Assembly (NCBI GenBank): GCA_017415805.1
Contig: JAFQEC010000011.1
Location: 1 to 62,274, forward strand
DNA length: 62,274 nt
Origin: Clostridia bacterium
GTDB taxonomy: Bacteria > Bacillota > Clostridia > Oscillospirales > CAG-272
Direction of reading: 5' to 3'
Positions 1-8,532 of this stretch are shown one piece after another. The notes below the pieces were generated by a model. The model did no database searches. It saw only the letters and a program-made list of their open reading frames with translations, and was not told the DNA's origin. The first letter of the stretch is position 1. Each line of letters starts with the position of its first letter. The translations under genes were made by a program, and so were the position numbers.

Positions 1-2
1 CC

Positions 3-1103
3 CTCTCTCTTGGCGCAGGCAATGTTGAGTTCATGGCTTATGACCAGATCGACAACGCTCCCGAGGAAAGAGCTCGTGGTATCACAATCAACACCCGTCA
101 CGTTGAGTATGAGACTGCTAACCGTCACTACGCTCACGTGGACTGCCCTGGCCACGCCGACTACGTTAAGAACATGATCACCGGTGCTGCTCAGATGGAC
201 GGCGCGATCCTGGTAGTTGCTGCTACCGACGGTCCTCTGCAGCAGACCCGCGAGCACGTTCTGCTCGCCCGTCAGGTTGGCGTTCCCGCAATCGTTGTCT
301 TCATGAACAAGAAGGACCTCGTTGACGACGACGAGCTTCTGGACCTCGTCGAGATGGAGATCCGTGATCTTCTGTCCCAGTATGACTTCCCGGGCGACGA
401 CACCCCCATCATCCGTGGCTCTGCCCGTGAGGCTCTGGAGTCCACCAACACCGATCCCTCTGCTCCCGAGTATGCTTGCATCCACGAGCTGATGGCCGCT
501 GTTGACGAGTTCATTCCCACCCCTGCACGTCAGGCTGATCTGGACTTCCTGATGCCCGTCGAGGACGTGTTCTCGATTTCCGGCCGTGGCACGGTTGCTA
601 CCGGTCGTGTCGAGCGCGGTACCGTTAAGGTCGGCGACGTGGTTGAGATCGTTGGTCTGTCCGACGAGTCCAAGAACACCACCGTTACCGGTGTCGAGAT
701 GTTCCACAAGCTCCTGCCCCAGGCAGAGGCTGGCGACAACATCGGCGCACTGCTCCGTGGTATCGCTAAGGACGAGATCGAGCGCGGCCAGGTTTTGGCT
801 AAGCCCGGCTCTGTGAAGCCCCACACCAAGTTCGTTGGCACTGTGTACGTTCTGACTGAGAAGGAAGGCGGCCGTTCCAAGCCCTTCTTCGCTGGCTACC
901 GTCCTCAGTTCTACTTCCGTACCACCGACGTGACCGGCACCATCGAGCTCCCCGAGGGCGTTGAGATGTGCCGTCCCGGCGACAACGTTGAGATGACCGT
1001 TGAGCTCATCACCCCCATCGCTTGCGAGGAGGGTCTGCGTTTCGCTATCCGTGAGGGTGGCCGTACCGTTGGTTCGGGCGCCGTTGCAAAGATTCTTGCT
1101 TAA
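3..1103 (+). CDS. tuf: Elongation factor Tu (5'-truncated by window start)
   Basis: GTPase that delivers aminoacyl-tRNA to the ribosomal A site. The frame is open from base 3, so the gene starts before the window and about 35 N-terminal residues, including the P-loop, are missing. Visible are the [11 protein letters not shown] switch region, RGITI, the G3 motif DCPGH, the G4 motif NKKD and a G5-like GSA, followed by domains 2 and 3 ([34 protein letters not shown]). The C-terminus [11 protein letters not shown] is normal. A strong terminator follows, so tuf is the last gene of its transcript. Codon use is strongly biased, as expected for a highly expressed gene. Family identity is certain. Confidence 0.98.
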   Translation, partial: LSLGAGNVEFMAYDQIDNAPEERARGITINTRHVEYETANRHYAHVDCPGHADYVKNMITGAAQMDGAILVVAATDGPLQQTREHVLLARQVGVPAIVVFMNKKDLVDDDELLDLVEMEIRDLLSQYDFPGDDTPIIRGSAREALESTNTDPSAPEYACIHELMAAVDEFIPTPARQADLDFLMPVEDVFSISGRGTVATGRVERGTVKVGDVVEIVGLSDESKNTTVTGVEMFHKLLPQAEAGDNIGALLRGIAKDEIERGQVLAKPGSVKPHTKFVGTVYVLTEKEGGRSKPFFAGYRPQFYFRTTDVTGTIELPEGVEMCRPGDNVEMTVELITPIACEEGLRFAIREGGRTVGSGAVAKILA

Positions 1104-1130
1104 TCGAAGCTGATTAAGAGATCTTATAGA

Positions 1131-1161
1131 ATGCCCCGTCGCTTTGGCGGCGGGGCATTTT
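1131..1161 (+). terminator. Terminator of tuf
   Basis: A 12-bp GC-rich stem, ATGCCCCGTCGC paired with GCGGCGGGGCAT, with a TTTG loop and a T run. A possible weak promoter (TTGGCG at 1144, TATCAT at 1168) overlaps its 3' arm and could drive the FMN riboswitch transcript. Confidence 0.9.
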
Positions 1162-1175
1162 ACATCATATCATAT

Positions 1176-1284
1176 TTCGGGGATTGGTGAAATTCCATAC
1201 CGGTGGTATAGCCCACGAACTCCTACGGGAGCCGAACAGGTGACATTCCTGTGCCGACGGTCAAAGTCCGGATGAGAGAAGATC
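1176..1284 (+). promoter_or_regulatory. FMN riboswitch (RFN element)
   Basis: Conserved RFN blocks appear in order: GGTGAAATTCC, ACCGGTGGTATAGCCCACGA, GGTGACATTCCTGTGCCGAC, and GGTCAAAGTCCGGATGAGAG. They are followed at 1296 by a terminator hairpin and then a riboflavin transporter gene. This is the standard arrangement for FMN-controlled riboflavin uptake: FMN binding should favour termination. Confidence 0.95.
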
Positions 1285-1295
1285 GTTGCGTATAC

Positions 1296-1327
1296 CCCGA
1301 CAGACGTGTTTGTCGGGCTTTTTCTTT
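1296..1327 (+). terminator. Riboswitch expression-platform terminator
   Basis: CCCGACA (1296-1302) pairs with TGTCGGG (1311-1317), followed by CTTTTTCTTT. It sits between the FMN aptamer and ribU, where the switch should act by attenuation. Confidence 0.88.
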
Positions 1328-1373
1328 GTCGCAGAGCCTTCTCCCTCATACCGTTTCAAGGAGGGAATTACAT

Positions 1374-2129
1374 ATGAAAACAACCGCCTCAGCTCGCTTG
1401 CGCCGCATTGTCATGGTGGGCTTGTTTGCCGCCATGGCCTATGTGGTGATGCTGATGATCCACTTTCCCGTGATGTTCCTCACGTTGGATGTCAAGGATG
1501 CGATCATGTGCCTGTGTGGCTTGTATTTTGGCCCCGTTGCAGGAGTATTGCTCGCGGTCCTTGTGCCGCTTTTGGAGTTTGCCACCGTCAGCTCCACGGG
1601 GCTTTACGGCCTGATTATGAATATTCTCGGCTCGGTGGCCTTCGTGCTGCCCACGGCCATTATCTATCGCTATCGCAAGACCTTTGGCGGTGCCATCATC
1701 GGCATTTTGTCGGGTGTGTTCGCCATGATCGCGGTCATGCTGGTTGCCAATTTGATCGTTACGCCGTATTTTATGGGTGCTACGGTGGATACCGTGGTGA
1801 ACATGATCCCGCGGCTACTGCTGCCCTTCAATGCCGTCAAGGCGGTGCTCAATGCCGCCATTGTGCTCCTGCTTTACAAGCCTCTCTCGCGCATTTTGCG
1901 CCGTACGGGCTTTCTTGCGCCGCAAAAAGGCGCGCAAAACGCCGTTTTGGCAACGGTGGGCGAGAGTGATGCGGCCGAGGCCACAAATACCGCAAAAACG
2001 GCCAAAAAACCGGTCCCGTGGCGTAGCGTAGCCGTTACGGCCATCGCGGCACTGCTGATCGCCGCATCACTGATCGTGATCCTCGTTGTTTTGGAGGGCA
2101 AATTCACCTTCGGTGTCAACAGGGGTTGA
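1374..2129 (+). CDS. ribU: Riboflavin ECF transporter S component
   Basis: Membrane substrate-binding subunit that captures riboflavin and works with a shared ECF energizing module (EcfA/A'/T), which is not in this window. The start is the ATG at 1374 after the ribosome binding site AAGGAGGGAATT; upstream in-frame codons lie inside the riboswitch. The 251-residue product has about six hydrophobic segments (MVGLFAAMAYVVMLMI near residue 15 to a last segment near 225-245) and the typical GLYFGPVAGVLLAVLVPLLEF region. A charged loop of about 40 residues (180-220) precedes the last helix, which is an unusual C-terminal addition for RibU. The upstream FMN riboswitch independently supports riboflavin as substrate. 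Confidence 0.9.
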   Translation: MKTTASARLRRIVMVGLFAAMAYVVMLMIHFPVMFLTLDVKDAIMCLCGLYFGPVAGVLLAVLVPLLEFATVSSTGLYGLIMNILGSVAFVLPTAIIYRYRKTFGGAIIGILSGVFAMIAVMLVANLIVTPYFMGATVDTVVNMIPRLLLPFNAVKAVLNAAIVLLLYKPLSRILRRTGFLAPQKGAQNAVLATVGESDAAEATNTAKTAKKPVPWRSVAVTAIAALLIAASLIVILVVLEGKFTFGVNRG

Positions 2130-2154
2130 TTTTTTCCGTCAAAGGATATATAAT
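2126..2154 (+). promoter_or_regulatory. Sigma-A promoter for the 2186 gene
   Basis: TTGATT (2126) and TATAAT (2149) are 17 bp apart. The -35 overlaps the stop codon of ribU. Confidence 0.75.
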
Positions 2155-2185
2155 AAGTGCAATACCAAAGTAAGGAGATCTTTGC

Positions 2186-2689
2186 ATGATCGGTGCAATC
2201 AAAGATTGGATCATCGGTGTATTCGGTGCGCGGCTGGGTGTCGTGCTCTGTGCCATGATCCCCATTATCGAGCTGCGCGGTGCCATTCCGCTGGGCGCGT
2301 TTTTAGAGCTCCCGTGGTGGCAGAACTATATTTTCGCGGTGCTCGGCAATATGATCCCCGTGCCCTTTATCCTCTTGTTCATCACCAAATTCATCGGCTG
2401 GATGACGCGCTGCCGCGTGAAATTCTTTCAAAAGATCGGCAGCTGGCTGACCAATAAAGCAGAGAAGAACCGCGGAAAGATCGAGAAGTATTCCTTTTGG
2501 GGTGTGTGTCTGTTCGTGGCGGTGCCGTTACCCGTCACGGGTGCGTGGACAGGCTCGCTTGTTGCCGCCACCATCGGCATGAAGTTCTGGAAGGCACTGC
2601 TCTCCTGCCTGCTGGGCGTAATGATCGCGGGCGTCATTATGACCCTCGCCTCGTACGGCGTGGTCGCGGCGTTTGCCTTTTTTGCATAA
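2186..2689 (+). CDS. Small multidrug export-family membrane protein (COG2426-like)
   Basis: A 167-residue integral membrane protein of the family often called small multi-drug export protein (PF06695). The N-terminal signature GVVLCAMIPIIELRGAIPLG is characteristic, followed by NMIPVPFILLF, PLPVTGAWTGSL and a C-terminal hydrophobic helix. Four or five membrane segments are visible. Start at ATG 2186 follows the site AAGGAGATCTTTGC. The gene is monocistronic: its own promoter lies upstream and a terminator follows at 2697. The export role comes only from the family name; the real substrate is unknown, so it is best read as a conserved membrane protein. Confidence 0.85.
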   Translation: MIGAIKDWIIGVFGARLGVVLCAMIPIIELRGAIPLGAFLELPWWQNYIFAVLGNMIPVPFILLFITKFIGWMTRCRVKFFQKIGSWLTNKAEKNRGKIEKYSFWGVCLFVAVPLPVTGAWTGSLVAATIGMKFWKALLSCLLGVMIAGVIMTLASYGVVAAFAFFA

Positions 2690-2696
2690 ATCGACA

Positions 2697-2722
2697 AAAC
2701 CCCTTGCAATCGCGAGGGGTTT
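2697..2722 (+). terminator. Terminator of the 2186 gene
   Basis: AAACCCCT pairs with AGGGGTTT. The loop contains TTGCAA, which is also the -35 box of the metK promoter. Confidence 0.82.
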
Positions 2723-2732
2723 GTGTTATACT
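2704..2732 (+). promoter_or_regulatory. Sigma-A promoter for metK
   Basis: TTGCAA (2704) and TATACT (2727), spacer 17. The -35 lies inside the preceding terminator hairpin. Confidence 0.78.
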
Positions 2733-2745
2733 GTTAAAGTAAATT

Positions 2746-2838
2746 AAAGATCATCAAGAGTGGCGGAGAGACTGGCTCTGTGAAACCACGGCAACCTGCC
2801 CTGCGCGGTAAGGTGCTAATTCCCGAGAGATGAGAAAA
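2746..2838 (+). promoter_or_regulatory. SAM-I riboswitch (S box)
   Basis: Characteristic S-box blocks: ATCAAGAGTGGCGGAGAGAC, TGAAACCACGGCAACC, GGTGCTAATTC, then GAGAGATGAGA. P1 can form from TCATC (2751) and GATGA (2829). It precedes metK, a standard target. SAM binding should promote the downstream terminator and so give product feedback on SAM synthetase. Confidence 0.95.
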
Positions 2839-2847
2839 AGAACGCTT

Positions 2848-2877
2848 CTCCCCCTCGGTCCGAGGGGGATTTTTTTG
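2848..2877 (+). terminator. SAM riboswitch terminator
   Basis: TCCCCCTCG pairs with CGAGGGGGA, followed by seven T, just before the metK ribosome binding site (TTGGAGGTTG). Confidence 0.9.
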
Positions 2878-2886
2878 GAGGTTGAA

Positions 2887-4077
2887 ATGGAAAAGAAGAG
2901 AGTGCTGTTTACGTCCGAGTCGGTGACCGAGGGCCATCCCGACAAAATTTGCGACAAGATCTCGGACGCGATCCTGGACGAGATGCTGCGCCAGGATCCC
3001 ATGTCGCGCGTGGCGTGCGAGACCTGCTGCACCACGGGTATGGTGATGGTGATGGGTGAGATCACCACAAACGCCTACGTTGATATTCCCACCGTGGTGC
3101 GCGAGACCGTGCGCGCCATCGGCTACGACCGCGCCAAGTACGGCTTTGACTGCGACAGCTGCGCCGTGCTCAACTCGATCCACGAGCAGTCACCCGATAT
3201 TGCCATGGGCGTGGACAAGGCGTTGGAGGCAAAAAGCGGCGAAATGACCGACGCACTTGACACGGGTGCGGGCGATCAGGGCATGATGTTCGGTTATGCC
3301 TGCGACGAAACGCCCGAGCTGATGCCCTTGCCGATCTCGCTGGCGCACAAGCTCGCACTGCGCCTTACCGAGGTGCGTAAGAACGGCACGCTGCCGTATC
3401 TGCGTCCCGACGGCAAAACGCAGGTAACCGTGGAATATGAGGACGGCACGCCCGTTCGCGTGGATACCGTGGTGATCTCCACCCAGCACGCGGCCGATGT
3501 CAGCGTGGATACCATCCGTGCCGATCTGATCGCAGAGGTCATCGGTGCGGTAATTCCTGCCGCGCTGTTGGATGCTGCCACCAAGATTTTCGTCAACCCC
3601 ACGGGTCGCTTCGTGGTGGGCGGACCTGCGGGCGACACGGGCCTGACGGGCCGCAAGATCATTGTGGATACCTACGGCGGCTACGCACGCCACGGCGGCG
3701 GTGCGTTCTCGGGCAAGGACCCCACCAAGGTGGATCGCTCGGCCTGCTACGCCGCGCGCTATATCGCAAAGAATGTGGTGGCCGCAGGGCTTGCCTCGCG
3801 CTGTGAGGTGCAGGTGGCCTACGCCATCGGCGTGGCGCGCCCCGTTTCGGTGCTGATCGATACCTTTGGCACGGGCAAGGTGGCCGATGCCGCCATTTCC
3901 GAGGCGGTACAGCGTCACTTTGATCTGCGCCCCGCGGCCATCATCGAGCGCTTTGGGCTTCGCCGCCCGATCTATGCACAGCTCGCGGCCTACGGACATA
4001 TGGGCAGAGAGGATCTCGACATTCCGTGGGAGAAGCGTGACATGGCAGAACTCCTTGCCAAGGATCTGTTGAAATAA
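2887..4077 (+). CDS. metK: S-adenosylmethionine synthetase
   Basis: Makes S-adenosylmethionine from methionine and ATP. The start is ATG 2887 after TTGGAGGTTGAA; the open frame reaches back to 2830 through the riboswitch but those codons are leader. The product is 396 residues, the usual size. Signatures seen are [20 protein letters not shown] at the N-terminus, [55 protein letters not shown], and [20 protein letters not shown]. It stands alone under its SAM-I riboswitch. Nothing is unusual. Confidence 0.98.
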   Translation: MEKKRVLFTSESVTEGHPDKICDKISDAILDEMLRQDPMSRVACETCCTTGMVMVMGEITTNAYVDIPTVVRETVRAIGYDRAKYGFDCDSCAVLNSIHEQSPDIAMGVDKALEAKSGEMTDALDTGAGDQGMMFGYACDETPELMPLPISLAHKLALRLTEVRKNGTLPYLRPDGKTQVTVEYEDGTPVRVDTVVISTQHAADVSVDTIRADLIAEVIGAVIPAALLDAATKIFVNPTGRFVVGGPAGDTGLTGRKIIVDTYGGYARHGGGAFSGKDPTKVDRSACYAARYIAKNVVAAGLASRCEVQVAYAIGVARPVSVLIDTFGTGKVADAAISEAVQRHFDLRPAAIIERFGLRRPIYAQLAAYGHMGREDLDIPWEKRDMAELLAKDLLK

Positions 4078-4084
4078 TGTGGTA

Positions 4085-4108
4085 GGGCGCATCATGCGCC
4101 CTTCCTTT
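4085..4108 (+). terminator. Possible terminator after metK
   Basis: GGGCGCA-TCA-TGCGCCC followed by TTCCTTTG. The T run is broken, so termination may be partial and the next gene could receive readthrough. Confidence 0.55.
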
Positions 4109-4158
4109 GTCAGTACGTGCCGCGCTTGCATATCCTCGCTTTGAGGGGAGGGATGCAA

Positions 4159-4473
4159 ATGGCACGGCTGGTTATCGAGATCACGGTCGCGGTGCTCGCG
4201 GTCTTTGGGCTTTACGCACTGGTGCGCTGGGGGCTTGTACGCTTTCTTTTGCCCGCTGTACCGTCCGCGGCAATCGAGATCGGACGCCCGATGGCCGAGG
4301 AGGAGGTCGCGCTCCTGCTCACGCACGCGCGCGAGAGCTTTTTCCTGCGCGGCAGCGGGCGCGTGATCGCACTGGTGGATCGCTCCTTGCGCAAGGACGC
4401 GAAGCTGATCGCCGCACTGCTCAACGGCGGTGCTGTGATCCATTTTGTAAAATTGCTGGGAGAGGAGGGGTGA
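4159..4473 (+). CDS. Small membrane-anchored protein of unknown function
   Basis: About 104 residues. The N-terminus (ARLVIEITVAVLAVFGLYALV, then RWGLVRFLLPA) is a single hydrophobic anchor. The remaining roughly 75 residues are mixed alpha/beta and cytosolic in character (EEEVALLLTHARESFFLRGSGRVIALVDRSL). The strong site GGGGAGGG at 4145-4152 suits ATG 4159; ATG 4153 is in frame and also possible. The stop at 4471-4473 is three bases before the recD2 TTG start, so the two are translationally linked. I do not recognise a family. Confidence 0.7.
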   Translation: MARLVIEITVAVLAVFGLYALVRWGLVRFLLPAVPSAAIEIGRPMAEEEVALLLTHARESFFLRGSGRVIALVDRSLRKDAKLIAALLNGGAVIHFVKLLGEEG

Positions 4474-4476
4474 CCC

Positions 4477-6720
4477 TTGTCAAACGAAAAGGACGTACAA
4501 GGTGCCGACGGGCTGGAACGGCTCGCGGGCAGTGTGGAGGGGGTCATCTTCTCCAATGAGGAGAATGGCTATGCCATTCTCGATTTCGGTACCGAGCAGG
4601 GCGAGCTTGTCACGGTCGTTGGCACGCTGCCGTATGTGGCCGAGGGTGACGAGCTCACGGTGTTCGGCAAGTGGGTACACAATCCCAAATACGGGCGGCA
4701 ATTCCGCGCCGAGCAGTTCGAAAAGCGACTGCCCTCGGACAGTGCCGCTATTTTGCGGTATCTCGCGTCGGGTGCGGTCAAGGGGATCGGACCCAAAAAG
4801 GCCAAAAGATTGGTCGAGACCTTTGGCGAGGACTCCTTTGAGGTGCTGGAGCATCACCCCGACTGGCTCACGCAGATCCAGGGCATCAGCCGCAAGATGG
4901 CTGAGGAGATCTCGGCCGAGTTCTGCCGCCAGGCAGGCGTGCGCAACGCGATGCTGTTCTTCCGTGACTATTTCGGCGCGGCGCTCACGGTGCGCATCTA
5001 TAAGGCGTGGGGAAGCGCGGCGGTCGAGCGCGCGAAGCAAAACCCTTACGCGCTGTGCGAGATCGAGGGCATCGGGTTTGAAAAGGCGGATGCCATGGCC
5101 GAGCGACTCGGCTATGACCGTGGGGGGCTGGAGCGCGCCAAGAGTGGCGTGCTTTACGTGCTTGCCTATAACGCGGGGCAAAGCGGTCATACCTGCTTGC
5201 CGCGCGAGCGACTGATCGAGGCCACGGCACAGCTCCTCGGGATCGACCCCTCGTGCGTGGAGGAGGCGATCGCGGCACTGCTTCGCGAGGAAAAGCTGCG
5301 TGTGGTTCGCACCAAAACGGCCGCGGGAGATCGCGTGCTTGTCTATACACGTGCGGCGTACGTCCGCGAGCGTACGATCGCCGAGCGACTTTTGCTGTTG
5401 GATCGCACCTGTGTGCGCATGGAGCACGCCGACATCAACGGCTTTATTGCACGTGAGGAGCGCAGTGGCGGCATCGCCTATGCGTATTTGCAAAAGATGG
5501 CGATCGCGGGCGCGCTGGAAAACGGCGTGATGATCCTCACGGGCGGCCCCGGAACGGGTAAGACCACCGTGGTGCGCGCCCTGATCCGCATTTTTGACAG
5601 CATGGGAATGCGCGTGGCACTTGCCGCCCCCACGGGGCGCGCGGCCAAGCGCCTCTCGGAGGCTACCTCGGCCGAGGCGCGCACCGTACACCGCCTGCTG
5701 GAGATGAGCTATGCCGACGAGGGGCACGCCGAGTTTGCGCGCAATGAACGCAATCAGCTTGACGAGGACGTGATCATCGTGGACGAGAGCTCCATGATGG
5801 ATGAGCCCCTCATGTGCGCACTGGTCAAGGCCATCAAGCCGGGTGCACGTCTTTTGCTCATCGGCGATGCCGATCAGCTCCCGTCGGTGGGCGCGGGCAA
5901 CGTCCTGCGGGACATTATCGCCTCGGGTCGCTTTGCCACCGTCGCCCTGACTGAGATCTTCCGTCAGGCGCAGAACAGTCTCATCGTCACCAACGCACAC
6001 GCCATCAATCGCGGCGAAGCGCCCCGATTGGATGTGAAGGATAACGACTTTTTCTTCCTTGCGCGCGCCGCCGACCGCGACATCGCCGCCACCGTGGCGG
6101 ATCTGTGCCGCAACCGCCTGCCGCGCACCTACGGTGCCGAGATCGTGGGAAACATTCAGGTGATCGCCCCCTCGCGCAAGGGCGAGGCGGGGACCGAGAA
6201 CCTCAATCGGCTGTTGCAGGATACCCTTAACCCGCGCGCACACGACAAGCGCGAGCACCGCGTGCGGGATCTGATCCTGCGCGAGGGAGATCGCGTGATG
6301 CAGATCCGCAACAATTACGATCTCATCTGGGAGCGCGGCGAGGAGAGCGGATGCGGCGTTTTCAACGGAGACATTGGTATCATTGAGGAGATCGACCCCG
6401 CAAATCAACGCCTCTCGGTCGCCTTTGACGACCGCCACGTGGTGTACGATTTTACAGGGCTGGACGAGCTGGAGCTGGCCTATGCCGTCACGGTGCACAA
6501 GAGCCAGGGCAGCGAGTATCCCGTGGTGATCCTGCCGCTTTGTCAAGCACCCCCCATGCTGCTCACACGCAATCTGTTCTATACCGCCGTCACGCGCGCC
6601 CAACGTATGGTGATCCTCGTGGGGCGTGAGGAGATCGCGGTGCAGATGGTGCAAAATAACCGCCAGTCCATGCGCTATACGGGTCTTGCGGGCAGACTGT
6701 TTGCGGGGAAGGAGCAATGA
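4477..6720 (+). CDS. recD2: RecD2-like ATP-dependent 5'-3' DNA helicase
   Basis: SF1B helicase of the RecD2/YrrC type, a RecD-like protein found without RecB/RecC; it is linked to repair and fork maintenance. The 747-residue length is normal. The N-terminal OB-like region (residues 10-90) is followed by helix-hairpin-helix repeats (GIGPKKAKRLVETFG; QIQGISRKMAEEI; EIEGIGFEKADAMAERLG). Walker A GGPGTGKTT is near residue 356, Walker B VIIVDESSMMD near 430, IGDADQLPSVGAGNVL near 465, and motif VI VTVHKSQGSEYP with FYTAVTRAQRMVILVG at the end. Start is TTG 4477, preceded by GAGGAGGGG. It overlaps comFC by 4 bp (ATGA). Confidence 0.95.
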   Translation: MSNEKDVQGADGLERLAGSVEGVIFSNEENGYAILDFGTEQGELVTVVGTLPYVAEGDELTVFGKWVHNPKYGRQFRAEQFEKRLPSDSAAILRYLASGAVKGIGPKKAKRLVETFGEDSFEVLEHHPDWLTQIQGISRKMAEEISAEFCRQAGVRNAMLFFRDYFGAALTVRIYKAWGSAAVERAKQNPYALCEIEGIGFEKADAMAERLGYDRGGLERAKSGVLYVLAYNAGQSGHTCLPRERLIEATAQLLGIDPSCVEEAIAALLREEKLRVVRTKTAAGDRVLVYTRAAYVRERTIAERLLLLDRTCVRMEHADINGFIAREERSGGIAYAYLQKMAIAGALENGVMILTGGPGTGKTTVVRALIRIFDSMGMRVALAAPTGRAAKRLSEATSAEARTVHRLLEMSYADEGHAEFARNERNQLDEDVIIVDESSMMDEPLMCALVKAIKPGARLLLIGDADQLPSVGAGNVLRDIIASGRFATVALTEIFRQAQNSLIVTNAHAINRGEAPRLDVKDNDFFFLARAADRDIAATVADLCRNRLPRTYGAEIVGNIQVIAPSRKGEAGTENLNRLLQDTLNPRAHDKREHRVRDLILREGDRVMQIRNNYDLIWERGEESGCGVFNGDIGIIEEIDPANQRLSVAFDDRHVVYDFTGLDELELAYAVTVHKSQGSEYPVVILPLCQAPPMLLTRNLFYTAVTRAQRMVILVGREEIAVQMVQNNRQSMRYTGLAGRLFAGKEQ

Positions 6721-7457
6721 GCGTGCTTTCGGCTCTTCGCGCATTGCTGTTCCCGCCGCGCTGTCTTTGCTGCGGCAAGCGCATCGACCGCACACACGCT
6801 CTTTGCGAGACCTGTGCGTTGCAGCTTGAGCGCGACATGCGTACCCAGTGCCCCGATTGCTTTTTGGAATACGCCTCGTGCCATTGTGCGCCCGCATGTG
6901 TGCGGCGCGCGGGTGTCTCGGCTCTGCTCAAGCTTGCACCCTACCGTGAGGATGGCGCGCACAGCGCCGCGCGCCGTATCATCCTGCGCATGAAAACGCG
7001 CCCCAATGCGCGCGCCTTCTCGTTTTTGGCCCTTGAGCTTGCCGCGATCCTTCGACCCTTTCTTGCCGAACGGAACGAAAGCGATGCTTCTGTCACGCAA
7101 GCCGTGATCGCGTGGTTGCCGCGCTCGCGCCGTAATCTGCGCCGATACGGCTTCGATCAGGCAAAGGAGCTTGCCCGCGTGCTCGGTCGGGAAACAGGAT
7201 TGCCCGTCGTTTCCTTGTTGAAGCGCCTGCGCGATACGCGTCCGCAAAAGGAGCTGACGGCGCGCGAGCGCCGCGAAAACGTGCGCGGCTGCTTTGCACT
7301 TGCCGAGGATGTGCGCGGCATGCGCGTGATCCTGGTGGATGACGTGATCACCACAGGAGAGGGAATGGCCGAGGCCGCGCGGATGCTGCGCCGCGGCAAG
7401 GCCGCCGATGTCGTGCTCGTAAGCGTTGCCGTCACGCCACGGCGCAGCCGCAAATAA
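6717..7457 (+). CDS. comFC: ComF family phosphoribosyltransferase-like protein
   Basis: ComFC/GntX-type protein associated with DNA uptake and recombination of incoming DNA. An N-terminal four-cysteine zinc finger (PPRCLCCGKR ... CETCA) and a second CPDC/CHC cluster near residues 45-57 precede a double-psi phosphoribosyltransferase fold with the PRPP loop VILVDDVITTGEG near residue 203. The typical WLPRSRRNLRRYGFDQAKEL stretch is present. At 246 residues it is the usual size. Its start overlaps the recD2 stop, so a helicase and a competence-type protein are co-translated; whether this organism is transformable cannot be told from this window. Confidence 0.92.
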   Translation: MSVLSALRALLFPPRCLCCGKRIDRTHALCETCALQLERDMRTQCPDCFLEYASCHCAPACVRRAGVSALLKLAPYREDGAHSAARRIILRMKTRPNARAFSFLALELAAILRPFLAERNESDASVTQAVIAWLPRSRRNLRRYGFDQAKELARVLGRETGLPVVSLLKRLRDTRPQKELTARERRENVRGCFALAEDVRGMRVILVDDVITTGEGMAEAARMLRRGKAADVVLVSVAVTPRRSRK

Positions 7458-7472
7458 AATTTCGGCAGGGCA

Positions 7473-7501
7473 TTGCATTTTCGGAGTGTTTATAGTATAA
7501 T
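7473..7501 (+). promoter_or_regulatory. Sigma-A promoter for the mreB-like gene
   Basis: TTGCAT (7473) and TATAAT (7496), spacer 17. Confidence 0.8.
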
Positions 7502-7538
7502 ATTTTGTAAGTCTAAATTTGACGGAAAGGAGAACGCC

Positions 7539-8513
7539 ATGCTTCGCAAGGGAATCGGTATTGATATCGGTACGACACAGATCTCGATCTGCTCACTGGA
7601 CGAGGGGCTTCTCCTCAAGGAGCCCTCGGTTGCTGCGGTGGATGTGGATACCAACGAGGTGATTGCCGCAGGAAAGGCAGCCTTTGCCGCAGTGGATGAT
7701 GCCCCCGATCGCGTGCGGCTCTGCTGGCCGGTCTGGGATCCCATCGTCAAAAGTGCCGAGGTGCTCGCGGCCATGCTGCGTATCTTTTTGCGCCGTGCAC
7801 TGGGACGGACGCTGATCCGCCCACAGGTGATGGTCTCCATTCCGTGCGATCTGACCGAGGCACAGACCAACGCCGTAGAGGACGCCGTTCTCGCCGCAGG
7901 TGCGGCACGCGTTCATTTGCTGGAGGCACCGCTTTGTGCCGCGCTTGGTGTCGGCTTTGATTTTTCCTCACCCATGGGGCAAATGATCGTACATATCGGC
8001 GCCTCGCGTACCGAGGTCGCCATGATCTTTATCGGGGATATGGTCACGCACAACACTGTGCCCGTGGGCGGCGCACAGTTTGATTCGGCCATCATCCGTT
8101 ACCTGCGCGAAAAGCACAAGCTGCTTATCGGCAAGCGCACCGCCGAGCAGATCAAGATCCGCATCGGCACGGTGGCGGCGCACACCGAGGAGAAAACGCT
8201 GGACGTCAAGGGGCGCTGTATCGTGCGCAAGGAGCCGCGCGTGGTCACACTGTCGTCCAAGGAGATGCTGGGTGCTCTGCGTGAGCCGTTGACTGCCGTG
8301 CTGGACGCGGTGCTCACGGTCATTGAGCAGACCGTTGAGGATATGCGTGCCGACATCACCAAGGGTGGGCTTGTGCTCACAGGTGGCGGCATTTTGCCGG
8401 GGCTGGATCAGTTCCTGGCTGACGTCATGGGGCTTCGCACCCGTGTTGCCGCCAATGCCGATACCGCCGCCGCCGAGGGCGCGGCGCAGGCACTGGAGCG
8501 ATTGAATAAGTAA
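7539..8513 (+). CDS. MreB/Mbl-like bacterial actin, divergent
   Basis: Actin-fold protein of the MreB family, which positions cell-wall synthesis along the cell cylinder. Start is ATG 7539 after AAAGGAGAACGCC, giving 324 residues (MreB is usually 330-350). The phosphate-1 region GIGIDIGTTQISICSLDEG and the adenosine motif GLVLTGGGILPGLDQFL near residue 285 are clear. The phosphate-2 loop, normally D-x-G-G-G-T-T-E, reads IVHIGASRTEV (near 150-160): the aspartate is replaced by histidine and the glycines are lost. The protein is therefore a divergent paralogue, possibly with changed nucleotide hydrolysis. It has its own promoter and no mreC/mreD beside it. Confidence 0.82.
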   Translation: MLRKGIGIDIGTTQISICSLDEGLLLKEPSVAAVDVDTNEVIAAGKAAFAAVDDAPDRVRLCWPVWDPIVKSAEVLAAMLRIFLRRALGRTLIRPQVMVSIPCDLTEAQTNAVEDAVLAAGAARVHLLEAPLCAALGVGFDFSSPMGQMIVHIGASRTEVAMIFIGDMVTHNTVPVGGAQFDSAIIRYLREKHKLLIGKRTAEQIKIRIGTVAAHTEEKTLDVKGRCIVRKEPRVVTLSSKEMLGALREPLTAVLDAVLTVIEQTVEDMRADITKGGLVLTGGGILPGLDQFLADVMGLRTRVAANADTAAAEGAAQALERLNK

Positions 8514-8532
8514 CGGTAGGGGGGGAGACGGA

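Noticed and set aside
3190..4443. 417-codon minus-strand frame
   Set aside because: Shadow of metK and the small membrane-protein gene.
4480..6897. 805-codon open frame on the minus strand
   Set aside because: Shadow of recD2 and comFC; low-complexity His/Arg/Ala-rich translation with no motif.
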